From Aphrocallistes beatrix (taxonomy: Eukaryota > Porifera > Hexactinellida > Sceptrulophora > Aphrocallistidae): 64,000 bases of DNA. Location of the stretch: positions 4,229,934 through 4,293,933 of the forward strand of contig OY725494.1 in assembly GCA_963281255.1 (NCBI GenBank). The letters are read 5' to 3'. Positions 42,275 to 53,390 of this stretch are shown here, one piece after another. The position numbers and the translations under genes are program-made. A model generated the notes under the pieces. That model ran no database searches, was not told the DNA's origin, and worked only from the letters and a program-made list of their open reading frames with translations. Positions within the stretch are counted from its first letter, which is position 1, and each line of letters starts with the position of its first letter.

Positions 42275-42280
42275 TTGCAA

Positions 42281-43767
42281 TCTTGGGCCAATACTATAAG
42301 TAGTAATAAATAATAAAAATTATTACTAATTGCTAGCAGTTCTGAATTAAGAATGGGACGTTTCCTTCTTGGAACATTTCCATAGCTTATCTCACTAGAT
42401 GGTGGATTCCAGCAAAAAATAGGCTCTACAGAAACAGTTTTACCCTGTAATGTACAAAACTCCACCGAGTTTACGGTTAGTTTATCTTAGCACAACTTAG
42501 ACTAGTAAAGTATTGCAAATCTATGCGCAATCAAGAATAATTATAATGCCATTAATTAACTGTAGAATGACCAACATTTATATGGCTTCAGTGCCATAGA
42601 AAATGGCTGGGAGACATCTGCGATATCGGGGACACTTTGTCCCCACTGGGCATTCTACGGTTAAATTGCAATTATACTACTCACACAATAAAATTTTTAT
42701 CCAATTTCCTAATATTCTAACTTCGAACTCTCTTACTTGAGGTAGTTTGAGGTAGTTTTAAAGAAAATATTTGCACAGTAGTTTATTGCGATAATATTTG
42801 CAATTCTAATCTAGCATTACAAGTATTTTTTTAAAATTACAGTAGTTTTTTATTATAAAACGTAATTGAGTAAGAGTGGTCTTTTTATGCACTCGTATCG
42901 TTCTCTCTGCAAACTTCTCAGCATTCAGAGTCTAGACAATGGATAAATTATTCCATTAACTCCTTATTTTAGAGTGTACCTTGAGGCTTCAATTTTGTAG
43001 AACTGGCACATTGCTAACTATTGGCTTTCACAAACTCAGAATCCATTGACTATTGCGAGTATTCCATCCAAATTGTTTTTCGATATTTCTATATTTGGAA
43101 TCAGAATGGGAGTGGATTCAGAAGCAATCAGTAATGCTTGTAAAGTAAATATGTTTGATATCTTCAGAACGTAATCTGTAAACATTATAATAAAAGTTTC
43201 TCGAAGGATAACTCCTAGACTCCTCATAACATGATAATCTAGACAGATTCCTGCTTTTCTAGATCTATAATTTCTATCAGAGTTCTATGCAGGATATATT
43301 AACTTTAGGACCTCTTGAACTAATCTAGTTACCATAACATACAACGACACTCCACTATTCAGAATTGCGCATTGCCTGAATGGAATATATGGTTTACCCC
43401 GAATGAAAACGAAATAAGGAACGAAACATTGTATTTTCCAGAATTATGATCAAATTATCAATTATACACTCAATTCTTCAGGATTCTAAATTAAAAAATA
43501 CTAGTTTGACCCTGATAACAATCTAAGAGTAATAGTATGTATATGCATGTATAATGTTTGTATTATTGAGTATGAGTAATTTGCTTGTTCATGAATTGAA
43601 TTAATACTCCACAGCCAGCACTATTGTTATTTATTGCTGGGTAGAATTTAATCTACGACCACAGGAAATTACGGCGATACTTTTTTTCACAATTGTAATT
43701 CTAAAATTCTAATTCTACTATAATAACTGTTGTCATGCAATTTTTCACTGTAAGATCTCTGCTGTGT
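42281..43767. other. Gene-free region between D3 and D5
   Basis: Nothing coding recognised on either strand; a few homopolymer-rich stretches. Confidence 0.5.
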
Positions 43768-44406
43768 TCAAAATAACATTTCAACCAATGAATTGGTTGA
43801 AAAAGGTTTATATATCTCTATTTCCTTTTCCAGATCTGACTTCTCTGCCTTTAATTGAATTTTCTGATCTTCCATTTTCTCTATTTCTTCTTTTTGCTTA
43901 ATTATTTCTTTTTTCTCTTTACTTCTGCTGTTTCCAGTGTTAATCTTCCTGTTCTCTCTATCTCTAGCTTTATTTACAAACTGAATTTCATCTTTACTTA
44001 GATTGAGAATTCTGGAAGCGTTTTTCAAACTTTCATGTGTGAGAGAAGCAATCATACTTCTGTCAAAATTGGTGTTTTGTGTAAATGGAATGCTAGGGTC
44101 CTCATCTTCACACAGGAACAGTTCCCTTCCTCTAGATATAATACAACTATCAGGTAGAGCTACACACCTCCTAGCGTTATTAACTTTATCTCTACATCCG
44201 GTATCCTCATCTAGCTCTCCGAGTACTGGAGTCTGAGAAGTCATTGATTCGGACTGATTCTCTGAGATGACATTGTATTGCACAGTTGAGAAGATCCATT
44301 GGTTAAAGTAGTCATCAACTTCTTCATTGTCATAAAAAGAAGGAGGATATCCATGATTATCACTATAATCACTATAATTGACATCTTTTATAGTTTGTGA
44401 GCTCAT
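43768..44406 (-). CDS. D5: bZIP-like protein
   Basis: Single-exon, 212 residues, MSSQTIKDVNYSDYSDNHGY. Same plan as D3: acidic, tyrosine-rich N-terminus, one LGELDEDTGCRDKV segment, Cys/Arg loop, NLSKDEIQFVNKARDR helix, RKINTGNSRSKEKK basic region and coiled coil. The last residues differ (EIEIYKPFSTNSLVEMLF), a divergence only after the zipper. Intact. Same-strand neighbour of D3 and D4, so the D cluster has both tandem and inverted copies. Confidence 0.7.
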   Translation of the reverse strand: MSSQTIKDVNYSDYSDNHGYPPSFYDNEEVDDYFNQWIFSTVQYNVISENQSESMTSQTPVLGELDEDTGCRDKVNNARRCVALPDSCIISRGRELFLCEDEDPSIPFTQNTNFDRSMIASLTHESLKNASRILNLSKDEIQFVNKARDRENRKINTGNSRSKEKKEIIKQKEEIEKMEDQKIQLKAEKSDLEKEIEIYKPFSTNSLVEMLF

Positions 44407-44460
44407 TAGAGTTGTTATTGATGTATTATTTCTAGGATTATATTTTATTGTTGTTTTATC

Positions 44461-44470
44461 ATTTTATACT
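44461..44470 (-). promoter_or_regulatory. TATA box of D5
   Basis: Minus strand AGTATAAAAT, about 55-65 bases before the start codon. Confidence 0.6.
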
Positions 44471-45938
44471 GATGACTATCTTACTTTCATCAGCCTTCGC
44501 CTTATCGAAAAATTGTTGTCCGCTATTTTTCGAAATTATCGTCGCAATAATGTGCCAAAACTTTACTACATTGTAAAATATTTTTTTGCAATCGAGAGAA
44601 GGAAAGGAAAGTGTTTTGCAATTGTATTAATCTGCATTATTTTATTTGAGTATAACAACGAAAATGAATTGTAACCTATCCCGTTATATTATGCAGTAGT
44701 AAGTAAGCAAATTTCTCCAAGAAATTTAGTACCATACTAATGCGTTCTAGCATAAATGAAGCAACCATTGTAACTTAATACCTCCATACTAAATAGACGA
44801 TTAAGTAGATTCCCATTGTATCACTTTACAAATACAATAAATCAATACATTTAATCATGATATAATAGTTCAAATACTTGGTACGGCATAGCCGGACCGG
44901 TTTCGAATATCTACTGAAATAGGTGCCAAATATTCCACCGCACCGCTTTTTGAGTGGATGTAGCGTCCCTGGTGCAGCTCTAGTAAGTGACTGGATGGAA
45001 TCAGGAAGCAAGGGCGCCAAACTTTTCGAAATCTAAGGACAATTTCGGGGTTCCAGGGGGAGCTCAGCCCAGTATTGAGTATTGAGTCTATGGGACATCT
45101 TCGAATCCAGGGGGGGGTTTGACCCCCCAGCCCATCCGGATTCGGCGCCTATGTCAGTAAGTATCCTTAAACATCAATAATCATTCACATGACGATGCAC
45201 ATATCCACCATAAGATATCTACATGCAAAATTTGGTGAGATTTGAATATCAGATTTCGCAGGGGTGCGTACGGACATATAAACATATCTTATAATTGTAC
45301 AATGAAATACTTAAGCCTATTAAAATACAACAAAGAAATAATGCTGTTTAGAAGAGGCGAGTCAATGACTCCTTATTTGTAGTTCATAAGAAAATTCCAA
45401 CAACAAGTATTCCTTGAAAGTAGGAATGAGAACGAAGAATCGTGAGAAACAATAACAGCAGGCATCTGGAACAAATTTGAAAGATTAAAATATTGAATAA
45501 TAATCTCATCATTATTCAGAGAGTGGATTAACGTATGTAGCTACTAGTTTGGTGGCTTTGAAGGTGAACTGTACTTTACAGTGCTTCATACTACAGTAGG
45601 TAAGGATTTAACTGACCAGGATTTAACTGAATATTCTTCCACCATAATAGCATATAACATGATAGCATACGTATAGGTAAATTATTCAATTAATTATGAC
45701 TGGGATTTCCCGCACTACTATACTATTATGTCTCACTAATATATGGTGCAATTACTATGATCATATCAGTTCCATTTATTAATTGTTTCCAAAAATGGTT
45801 TTATTAAAACAGTAATATCAACTATACTAACGAACATATTTCCCTGAGGATCAAGAACAAACATGTTTTCTGGGATACCCTAGTAGTCGATGTAATTTTG
45901 TAGAAAACTGAAGGATCCCATTTTAGTATATGTAAAAG
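44471..45938. other. Intergenic, with repeat fragments
   Basis: About 44995-45155 is GC-richer with GGGCGCCAAA at one end and TCGGCGCCTA at the other and a GGGGGGGTTTGACCCCCC hairpin, probably a transposon remnant. 45180-45290 has aaaatttggtgagatttgaa and gtacggacatataaaca, like RTE/SINE 3' ends. 52132-52200 resembles 44868-44945 (acctggtacggc, then ccgcaccgctttt/ccgccggaccactttt). No gene. Confidence 0.45.
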
Positions 45939-45949
45939 TATAAATAAAA
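45939..45949 (+). promoter_or_regulatory. TATA box of E1
   Basis: TATAAATAAAA, 54 bases before the ATG. Confidence 0.65.
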
Positions 45950-45992
45950 AAAGACGATTTATAGAAAGAAAATCTCGTACAATTTACCTGTT

Positions 45993-47450
45993 ATGGCGAA
46001 CCGAAAAAAATCAAAGTACAAACATTCATATAAAATGCCTAAAAAGTCAAATAATCCCGTTCTACTTAAATCTCAGAATAAAACGAAAGCGAACAAATCT
46101 TCATTGAAACCTACACAGAAACATCAGCTTAAGAAGAACAGAGATGAAATACAAAAAATCATAAAAGATATAAATATATCGAAAAAGAAATTGCATTTGA
46201 CACCTACAGCTAAATTAGAAAATATGAAAAAGATGAATAATAATTTATTCATCCAAGAGTCAGATTTCGCAAATGTTTCTTACAAATTTCAATGCAAAAT
46301 CAATGAACTAACAAAAGGCAATCTAACTTGGTGGAAAGGTTTAAAATTTACACGTTTTGAAAATGACAAAATGGAAATAAACATTCCAATGCTGTTTGAA
46401 ACTAAAGAAACAGACAAAGCTCTCTGGAAACAGTGCCAATCCAAACTGCAGCAATCTCAACCTTACTCAGCGGATGCGAATAAGAAGGGAGAGTTAGGAG
46501 AGCAGTTCAGAGGTGTAATCAACCGTTACACGAAATGTCTCAGCAAGAGAAAGTCTGACTTGTTGGGTAAAGCGTTTGGACTTAAACAACAACAGGAAGT
46601 CCCCACATATCTACCAACCAATGATCTGTCTGTAATTCATACAGATATTCCTGCAGAGCCAAACGATGAAGAAATGGAGACTGATGCAGCAACAAAAAAT
46701 CTAGAAAACCTCAAAGAAATTCAGCACATAAAAATCCCAGCATTGTCCAGCACGTTGAAGGAGACACACATATCTACACCACAATCTGATGGAAATAAGA
46801 CAACTTGTTGTGAAGAGAAACTGAGAAAGTACATGTCATCACATCCCTGTTTCAAATGGGACAAAATCATTGACTTGATTAACAGATACAAACATCTTCC
46901 TGACAGCAACAAAAACTGTGCGATGAGTCTACTCAGTAACGAATATTTCATGAGCGAGGAAGATGAGACGATAGTGAGGTCTTACGATCTGAATCTGTTT
47001 CCTGAGGAGATCAGCTGGTGGGGGAGGAAACTGGAACAAGAAAACTGGTCCAAGTTTGCACAGTTCGACGGAGGAATGTTGAAGATAAACATTCCTAAAC
47101 TGTTCACTGAATCCAAGTCAGTAAAGAAAGAAGTGAAAGACAGACTAAAAGGAGCACTAGACACTGCTAGCTCTAATCATCCATTCGGTCAGAGAGACGG
47201 ATTATCAACAGAAGCAAACTTGAACAAATATCTGAAGAGACTGAGCAAGAGGAAGAACGACTTCATTACCTCAGTCATACTCAAGAACACATCTTCACTG
47301 AAGAGAGGTCAGATAGGAAAAAGGAAAGTAGTTGGTAGCTCAAATAATATGAAATTCATGTACGTAACTCCTAAACCACAACGTGAAGTACAATACGTGC
47401 AAATATTCAGGATAAAAAGTGTTCAATGGTGCACTTCCTCGAGTAATTAA
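45993..47450 (+). CDS. E1: family E protein with two SKRK domains
   Basis: Single-exon, 485 residues, start MANRKKSKYKHSYK (very basic N-terminus, likely nuclear signal). First domain about residues 50-195: NNLFIQESDF, WW at 113-114, EINIPMLF (128-135), then RYTKCLSKRKSDLL (178-191). A polar acidic linker follows (about 200-275). Second domain about 275-430: FKWDKIIDLINRYKHL, EYFMSEED, WW at 342-343, KINIPKLF (364-371), NKYLKRLSKRKNDF (411-424). The two share the same order and spacing, so the gene arose by internal duplication. The C-terminal tail (QIGKRKVVGSS...) differs from other E genes. Role unknown; the two basic helices suggest nucleic-acid binding. E2 is its inverted neighbour. Confidence 0.8.
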   Translation: MANRKKSKYKHSYKMPKKSNNPVLLKSQNKTKANKSSLKPTQKHQLKKNRDEIQKIIKDINISKKKLHLTPTAKLENMKKMNNNLFIQESDFANVSYKFQCKINELTKGNLTWWKGLKFTRFENDKMEINIPMLFETKETDKALWKQCQSKLQQSQPYSADANKKGELGEQFRGVINRYTKCLSKRKSDLLGKAFGLKQQQEVPTYLPTNDLSVIHTDIPAEPNDEEMETDAATKNLENLKEIQHIKIPALSSTLKETHISTPQSDGNKTTCCEEKLRKYMSSHPCFKWDKIIDLINRYKHLPDSNKNCAMSLLSNEYFMSEEDETIVRSYDLNLFPEEISWWGRKLEQENWSKFAQFDGGMLKINIPKLFTESKSVKKEVKDRLKGALDTASSNHPFGQRDGLSTEANLNKYLKRLSKRKNDFITSVILKNTSSLKRGQIGKRKVVGSSNNMKFMYVTPKPQREVQYVQIFRIKSVQWCTSSSN

Positions 47451-48502
47451 AACGACCCAAATACATCGATCGTTATCTTCAAGAAATGAACAAATCCGTA
47501 TTCCTATCTTTCACGTAAATTCATGTACCATCCGCAACTATCAATCATCAATTGGATAACACATGAAACTACAGAATTCAGGAAATCCCAAAAAGCATGC
47601 TGGATCTACAAATCTATGTCACACTCCTTTCCTTCATATATTTATTGTAACAAACATTTCTCACACTAATTATCATTAGCATTGTACCTATCACGCACAT
47701 TGAGTTGGCTTTGTATGTTTTATTCAAACTATAATTTCATTATTTCCATCTTAGTAATTTAATTGTGAATAATGTTAACTTTGTTAGGTGCAGGGTTGTA
47801 GGAAACGGTTATTTTTAAAATTTCAAGGTTAAATTAAGCTAATTTCACAGAATTTCGTCACAAATTGGCCGAAAAAGCGCTAAATCGTGAATTATACTAT
47901 ATGTTAGGACAAATTTGCGAAATCAACAATTATGCATAATTGTTCATTTTACAACAATTATGCATAATTGTCGATATTTAACATTTACACTTCAGCAGCA
48001 CTTAAAGAGCTTGAACTACTCCGCAATAGCATTAAATTCACAGCTCTAAGCTTAATTTTGAATTAACAAACTATTAAATACAAACGCACTTCTCGCATTT
48101 GCGTAGCGCGGCTAGCGAACAATTCGTATCCGCAAAGTCACCCTACGGGAGAGAAAATTTCGCTTAGATCTTCGAACTTAATGGCAGACACATCATTTGA
48201 CACCTACATGTACCAATTCTCATATATCTACCAATATATGATATTGCTATGTAAAAATATTCAAGAGGATACCTGATACTATGCTAAAAAGTAATAAAAG
48301 ACACATGTTTATATGAGAACAAATATAAGTATACAAATCCAAATATATGCGTAACAGGTACATACTTATCTATAACATACAGTGAGAGTGAGAGAGAGAG
48401 AGCTGGCTGCAGTGCTTGAGCGGTATTGAGCGTAATATTAGAGTTTTAAGACTAGATGCAGGCGTTTTGATACTGGAAGAAATTAGTAGTTCCAACAATG
48501 TG
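47451..48502. other. Convergent intergenic region E1/E2
   Basis: Includes a twin palindrome (47926-47971), the AAATTTCGCTTAGATCTTCG repeat fragment (about 48154-48175) and a GA-repeat (agtgagagtgagagagagag, about 48381-48400). No gene. Confidence 0.55.
47926..47971. repeat. Twin 18-bp perfect palindromes
   Basis: ACAATTATGCATAATTGT occurs at 47926-47943 and again at 47954-47971, ten bases apart. Each is a perfect palindrome with an ATTATGCATAAT core resembling homeodomain/POU-type sites. Position between the convergent 3' ends of E1 and E2 does not point to a target gene. Confidence 0.75.
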
Positions 48503-49972
48503 TCATTCCGGAGGTGAATTGGTTATTACTGATGGTGCATGAACTATCTGAATTTGGCATGGAAGATAGTAGAGATATGAAATTTGACTTGAGGCATTTC
48601 CTGAAAAGGATGTTTGATATAATTGAGTAGTTTTAGCCTCAGGAAGACACCCTCCATTCAGCGAAGAGGTGTTCTTGAGTATGACTGAGGTAATGAAGTC
48701 ATTCTTCCTCTTGCTCAGTCTCTTCAGATATTTGTTCAAGTTTGCTTCTGTTGATAATCCGTCTCTCTGACCGAATGGATGATTAGAGCTAGCAGTGTCT
48801 AGTGCACCTTTTAGTCTGTCTTTCACTTCTTTCTTTACTGACTTGGATTCAGTGAACAGTTTAGGAATGTTTACCTTCAGCATTCCTCCGTCGAACTGTG
48901 TAAACTTGGACCAGTTTTCTTGTTCCAGTTTCCTCCTCCACCAGCTGATCTCCTCAGGAAACAGATTCAGATCGTAAGACCTCACTATCGTCTCATCTTC
49001 CTCGCTCATGAAATATTCGTTGCTGAGTAGACTCATCGCACAGTTTTTGTTGCTGTCAGGAAGATGTTTGCATCTGTTAATCAAGTCAATGATTTTGTCC
49101 CATTTGAAATAGGGATGTGATGACATGTACTCTCTCAGTTTCTCTTCACAACAAGTTGTTTTATTTCCATCAGATTGTGGTGTTAGTATGTGTGTCTCCT
49201 TCAACTCACTCAGAAATGCTGGAATTTGCTGATAGTGAAGTGTTGCGAGGTTTGCTGAGTTTTCCAGTTCTGCATCAGTCTCCATTTCTTCATTATCTTG
49301 ATGTGCCGGAATATCAGTGTTAATTGCAGACAGATCATTGGTTGTTGGATAATTGGGTACATTCCTATCCGGGACTTCCTGTTGTTGTTTATGTCCAAAC
49401 GCTTTATCCAACAAGTCAGACTTTCTCTTGCTGAGACATTTCGTGTAACGGTTGATTACACCTCTGAACTGCTCTCCTAACTCTCCCTTCTTTTTCGCAT
49501 CTGCTGAGTAGGGTTGAGATTGTTGCAGTTTGGATTGGCACTGTTTCCAGAGAGTTTGATCTGTTTCTTTAGTTTCAAACAGCATTGGAATGTTTATTTC
49601 CATTTTGTCATTTTCAAAATAAGAAAAATTTAAACTTTGCCACCAAACTAAGCTGCTTTTTGATAGGTCATTGATTTTGCACTGAAATTTGTAAGAAACA
49701 TTAAAAAAATCTGACTCTTGGATGAATAAATAATTATTCAAGTTTTTCATATTTTCGAATTTACATCTAGATGTCAAATGCAATTTTCCTTTCGACTTTT
49801 TAACGAGTTTTAGTATTTCGTCTCTGTTATTCTTAACCTGATACTTCTTCATACGTTTGGGTAAAGAATTTTTCAAATGGGTTTTATTCTGTGATTTAAG
49901 TAAAACGGGATTATTTGACTTTTCAGAGGATTTATGTGCCTTTTTGTACTTAGATTTTTTTCGATTCGCCAT
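48503..49972 (-). CDS. E2: family E protein with two SKRK domains
   Basis: Single-exon, 489 residues, MANRKKSKYKKAHKSSEKSN. Same plan as E1: first domain with NNYLFIQESDF, WW, EINIPMLF and RYTKCLSKRKSDLL; linker; second domain with FKWDKIIDLINRC, EYFMSEED, WWRRKLEQENW, KVNIPKLF and KYLKRLSKRKNDF. The tail after the second domain (LNGGCLPEAKTTQLYQ...) is unique. Convergent to E1, and the N-termini and starts are nearly the same, so the pair arose by inverted duplication. Frame intact. Confidence 0.8.
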   Translation of the reverse strand: MANRKKSKYKKAHKSSEKSNNPVLLKSQNKTHLKNSLPKRMKKYQVKNNRDEILKLVKKSKGKLHLTSRCKFENMKNLNNYLFIQESDFFNVSYKFQCKINDLSKSSLVWWQSLNFSYFENDKMEINIPMLFETKETDQTLWKQCQSKLQQSQPYSADAKKKGELGEQFRGVINRYTKCLSKRKSDLLDKAFGHKQQQEVPDRNVPNYPTTNDLSAINTDIPAHQDNEEMETDAELENSANLATLHYQQIPAFLSELKETHILTPQSDGNKTTCCEEKLREYMSSHPYFKWDKIIDLINRCKHLPDSNKNCAMSLLSNEYFMSEEDETIVRSYDLNLFPEEISWWRRKLEQENWSKFTQFDGGMLKVNIPKLFTESKSVKKEVKDRLKGALDTASSNHPFGQRDGLSTEANLNKYLKRLSKRKNDFITSVILKNTSSLNGGCLPEAKTTQLYQTSFSGNASSQISYLYYLPCQIQIVHAPSVITNSPPE

Positions 49973-50068
49973 AACAGCTAAATTATGGAGAATATTGTTG
50001 TCTAAGATTTCTAGCTTATTATTTATGCTTAAATACGATAATTTTTATCTTCTAATAAAAACGCCTGC

Positions 50069-50076
50069 TATTTATA
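50069..50076 (-). promoter_or_regulatory. TATA box of E2
   Basis: Minus strand TATAAATA within TTTATAAATAGC, about 97-104 bases before the start codon, a longer leader than E1. Confidence 0.6.
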
Positions 50077-52422
50077 AACAACACAAAACAAAATCGGGTA
50101 GAAATATCAGTGCAGATATAACGAGTCAACATTCTAAAAAAAAATTCGCGAGTTGATTATACAAGTGGCACTGAAAAATTTTCTACATACAAAAAATTAC
50201 TACGCATACCACAAATTAAAAGTGTAGCACCATGTTGCAGTAAATTACATACATATATCTCTACTAACCAATCATATCTATATGTAATTATGCTTAACAC
50301 TATTGAACGGCAAAGCCAGTTAAGTACCTGCAGGAGTGATTGTAAAATACAGTTCTCAAACTATGTAGGGTGCAATATAAGTTCAAACATATTTGTTTCA
50401 TTTACTTGATAAATTATAGCTAGATCTTCCAACTTGAAGTCGAAACAGATTCTGTGGAACATAATTTTCAACAGTGTAGGAAATGTAAGAGAAATATTCC
50501 TGGTAAATAGGATTAATGAGTGGAATACACCTACCAACGACTGTAATTTACTGTGCATTGTGCAAATAAGGTTGCAGTCGGCAATATAGCAGTAAGATTC
50601 AATTCTAAATCTGGATTTAATAGAATCAACATTTTAGCAATATTATTTATCAAAAGGAAAGTCCAGAAAAACTTTTCTAAAATATTCAATGTTGGTCGAT
50701 CCTACGCATCGCACTTTGAAAGTATTAATTTCATCGGAGTATGAAGCCATAAGTTTAAAGTACATAAAGTGGGGTAATTTTGAGCTGGAAAGTTATGAAA
50801 ATAACGTAATGTATAGATAAATAGAAAAGTCCCTTACAGATGAGATGGTAGTGTGGCTCTACACTTTTGGTTGAGACACAATACGAGGGTTTTCTCTTCT
50901 CAATCCATGTCCACTTCAATCCTTCTTAGTCGATATTAAACTTGAATGTTTATCAGGAATAATGACGCAACATTATCTTTCAAATACGAATAAATCAGTA
51001 TGGAATAAAATTTCTAGTTTCGATGAAGATGTAGCGAAGCTACAATACTAATTGTATATATATGTATAGGAGCACGAAATATTTTGCAAATTATAGCATA
51101 CAAATCGAATGAGGATTAAATCTGCAATAAACTCCTTCAAAGTCTTAAATTGCATTCAAGTTCACTGAATAAATATACAGTAAATAATGTTAAAAGTAAA
51201 TAAAAATTTCCACGCGAGAAAATGCAAAGGCTCAATGGTTCTAAATTGGAGTCAACAAAGTGAAAATATCGAAGAATAAAGTAGAATCAAACAAGTGGAG
51301 TGAATATATATTTAGTATCTGATACCCAAAAGAAATCTTGAATAATTTACTTGAGAGAAAAGAGAGTGACGTAGATACAAAAATCTGCTTGAAAAGGAAC
51401 ATGATAGGATGTGGTTGTACTTTCCAACATATTTCATGTTCTCATCATTATTTGAAAAAGATTCTGAACAAATCTGTTGGAACTCTAGTGATCTTTATTT
51501 TATTCAGAATTCGATTTTCAACATTTTGGTTTAAAACAATCACTGGCATTAAACTGAGAATCCTGACAGCTGCTATACAGAGTAGAGTTACAATTACCAT
51601 CACCCCGGAATTCTTTCTTTCCGTACCCTCCCGGATCTACGTAAATCCATAGTCTAACTTATTTATAACTTGATACGATAATAAAACCACTTCAACATTA
51701 CACTAAATGACACCGGATATCAATACCCCTGAGAAACATATGAATTTATTGAACAACAAAAAAACTACTCACTAATTGGTAGGAAATAGTAAAGGAAACT
51801 CCAGGCACATTTCAACTGACGAATGTATCCATATACATATGTGCTTATATGTTGCAAGAATATTAAATGACAGTATCTACCCACGCAGTATAATACCTGA
51901 ATTAACTGGAAAATACAGAACACTGCTATGTGCAACGCTTAGCAGACGTGGATATATTGTCATTCAGATGTTCAGAAGAGATAGAATAACCTATAGGCAT
52001 AGCTGACACTCTCGTTTAGTGGAGTGAAGGTGAGGATGCAGCCTCCCGTTCTGAATTAACTAGAGAACAGATTTGTACCATATTAGCACTGATAGATATC
52101 AAAGACAATAAATCAAGATACATTGATGTTATATTTACCACATTCAAATACCTGGTACGGCGTAACTGGATTAAATTTGAATGATATTTCCGCCGGACCA
52201 CTTTTCGTTGATGTGCCTCGCTTGCTAATAGTTAACCGCAGAATTAATTCAACTGTATCCAATTCTATGTATGTCGATAGAATAACTTAGAAAATAAGTT
52301 GAAATAATTTTCATAATTTCATGAGGTACAGGAATAGAGAGTTGTTATGACAAATTTTACAATAGCCTTCATAAATCATCAATATTATAAAGTAAAGAAA
52401 TGGAATCAGTAATATTTTTCAT
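50077..52422. other. Intergenic with direct-repeat segments
   Basis: 50491-50655 and 51760-52110 recur in the same order and orientation at 54478-54650 and 54658-55030, on the other side of A3. Between them, 50656-51759 has no equivalent there. No gene is supported; the 104-codon frame at 51338 has no family features. Confidence 0.6.
51760..52110. repeat. Direct repeat left of A3
   Basis: Nearly the same as 54658-55030: catttcaactgacgaatgta, then ccatatacatatgtgcttat, then agcagacgt..gatattgtc. The right copy has a short extra palindromic insert (aaagtatgcaacttgcatacttt, split here as AAAGTATGCAA / TTGCATACTTT). Confidence 0.8.
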
Positions 52423-53175
52423 TAGGGTTAGGCATAACTGCACCAAGCTTCATTATGCATAAAATTTCTTATACTCAAACAATCTTAGTTATTATGGTCT
52501 TTAGAGATTGTAATTCGAATATTTTCAATGAATTTAAAAGATTTTTCGAGCCTAAGATCTGGAACTGTGTTTTGTATGATGAGTTTTGTGGAGAAAATAT
52601 GTGTCCTGGCACGCAGCGAAAATCGAGAAATCAGGGCCACTGCTTCTGTAAAACCAGTCTCCATAATCGATGTTCCATGACGATTTAGCACCAGATACCT
52701 TTCATTCACCATGGAAATATTTCACAAATCCATTGAATTCATTATCAGAAACGAGATAAAGTTATTATTTCACGAGTTCAAATTAGGTACATTTTACAAA
52801 ATCACCCAAAATCACCAAAAATCTGATCCAAATGGTTCTCAATATATACTGATCTAAAAATCCTATATTTGTACAAATTTAGAGTTTTCGAGGGAATTGT
52901 GAGAGCTAATTTGTCCTAGAATTTGAAGACTCTAGAAAGATAATTTGAAAAGCAGTGGGCCCTGATTCTCGTTTTTCGCTGCGTGTCAGGACATATTTTT
53001 TCTCCACAAAACTCACCATACAAAACACAGTTCCAGGTCTTAGACTCGAAAAATCTTTTAAATTCATTGAGAATATTCGAATCGAAATCTCTAAAGACCA
53101 TAATAACTAAGATTGTTTGAGTATAAGAAATTTTATGCCAATTGAAGCTTGGTGCAGAACTTATGCCTAACCCTG
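52423..53175. mobile_element. Foldback MITE with about 230-base arms
   Basis: Left arm (52423-52650) is the reverse complement of the right arm (about 52945-53175): both ends read AGGGTTAGGCATAA, followed by GCACCAAGCTTCA and ATAAAATTTCTTATACTCAA. The right end stands before TA (CCCTG|TA). About 300 bases separate the arms. Both arms have matching short open frames, a by-product of symmetry. It sits just past the conserved 3' flank of A3. Confidence 0.85.
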
Positions 53176-53390
53176 TAGTTACTCCTCCTATCTAAGGCAT
53201 GCACTTTTAGTCACTCAGTAATGGTTCAGTACAGTACAGTTTAGTACAATATTTTTTGTAAATCTCAATACAGTTACAATGATATACAACATAAACATAA
53301 TATACACAGCGAAACTAGTAGTAATATGGAAGTTGTTCATATTGTGTTCGATTGTCCTGTGTATGTGTAGCTGGGATACCTTTTTGGTAG

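Larger units (their letters stand above)
40229..42280 (-). repeat. Right arm of inverted segmental duplication (D3)
   Basis: Reverse-orientation counterpart of 34820-36348. Interrupted by the hAT element at 40777-41509; the left arm gives the empty site. Confidence 0.85.

Noticed and set aside
48381..48400. GA microsatellite as regulatory GAGA site
   Set aside because: A short simple repeat between convergent 3' ends; nothing else supports a regulatory role.
52455..53101. Two similar short frames on opposite strands (MHKISYTQ..., MVFRDFDSN...)
   Set aside because: They are the same sequence in the two arms of the foldback MITE, so similarity reflects symmetry of the element and not protein paralogy.
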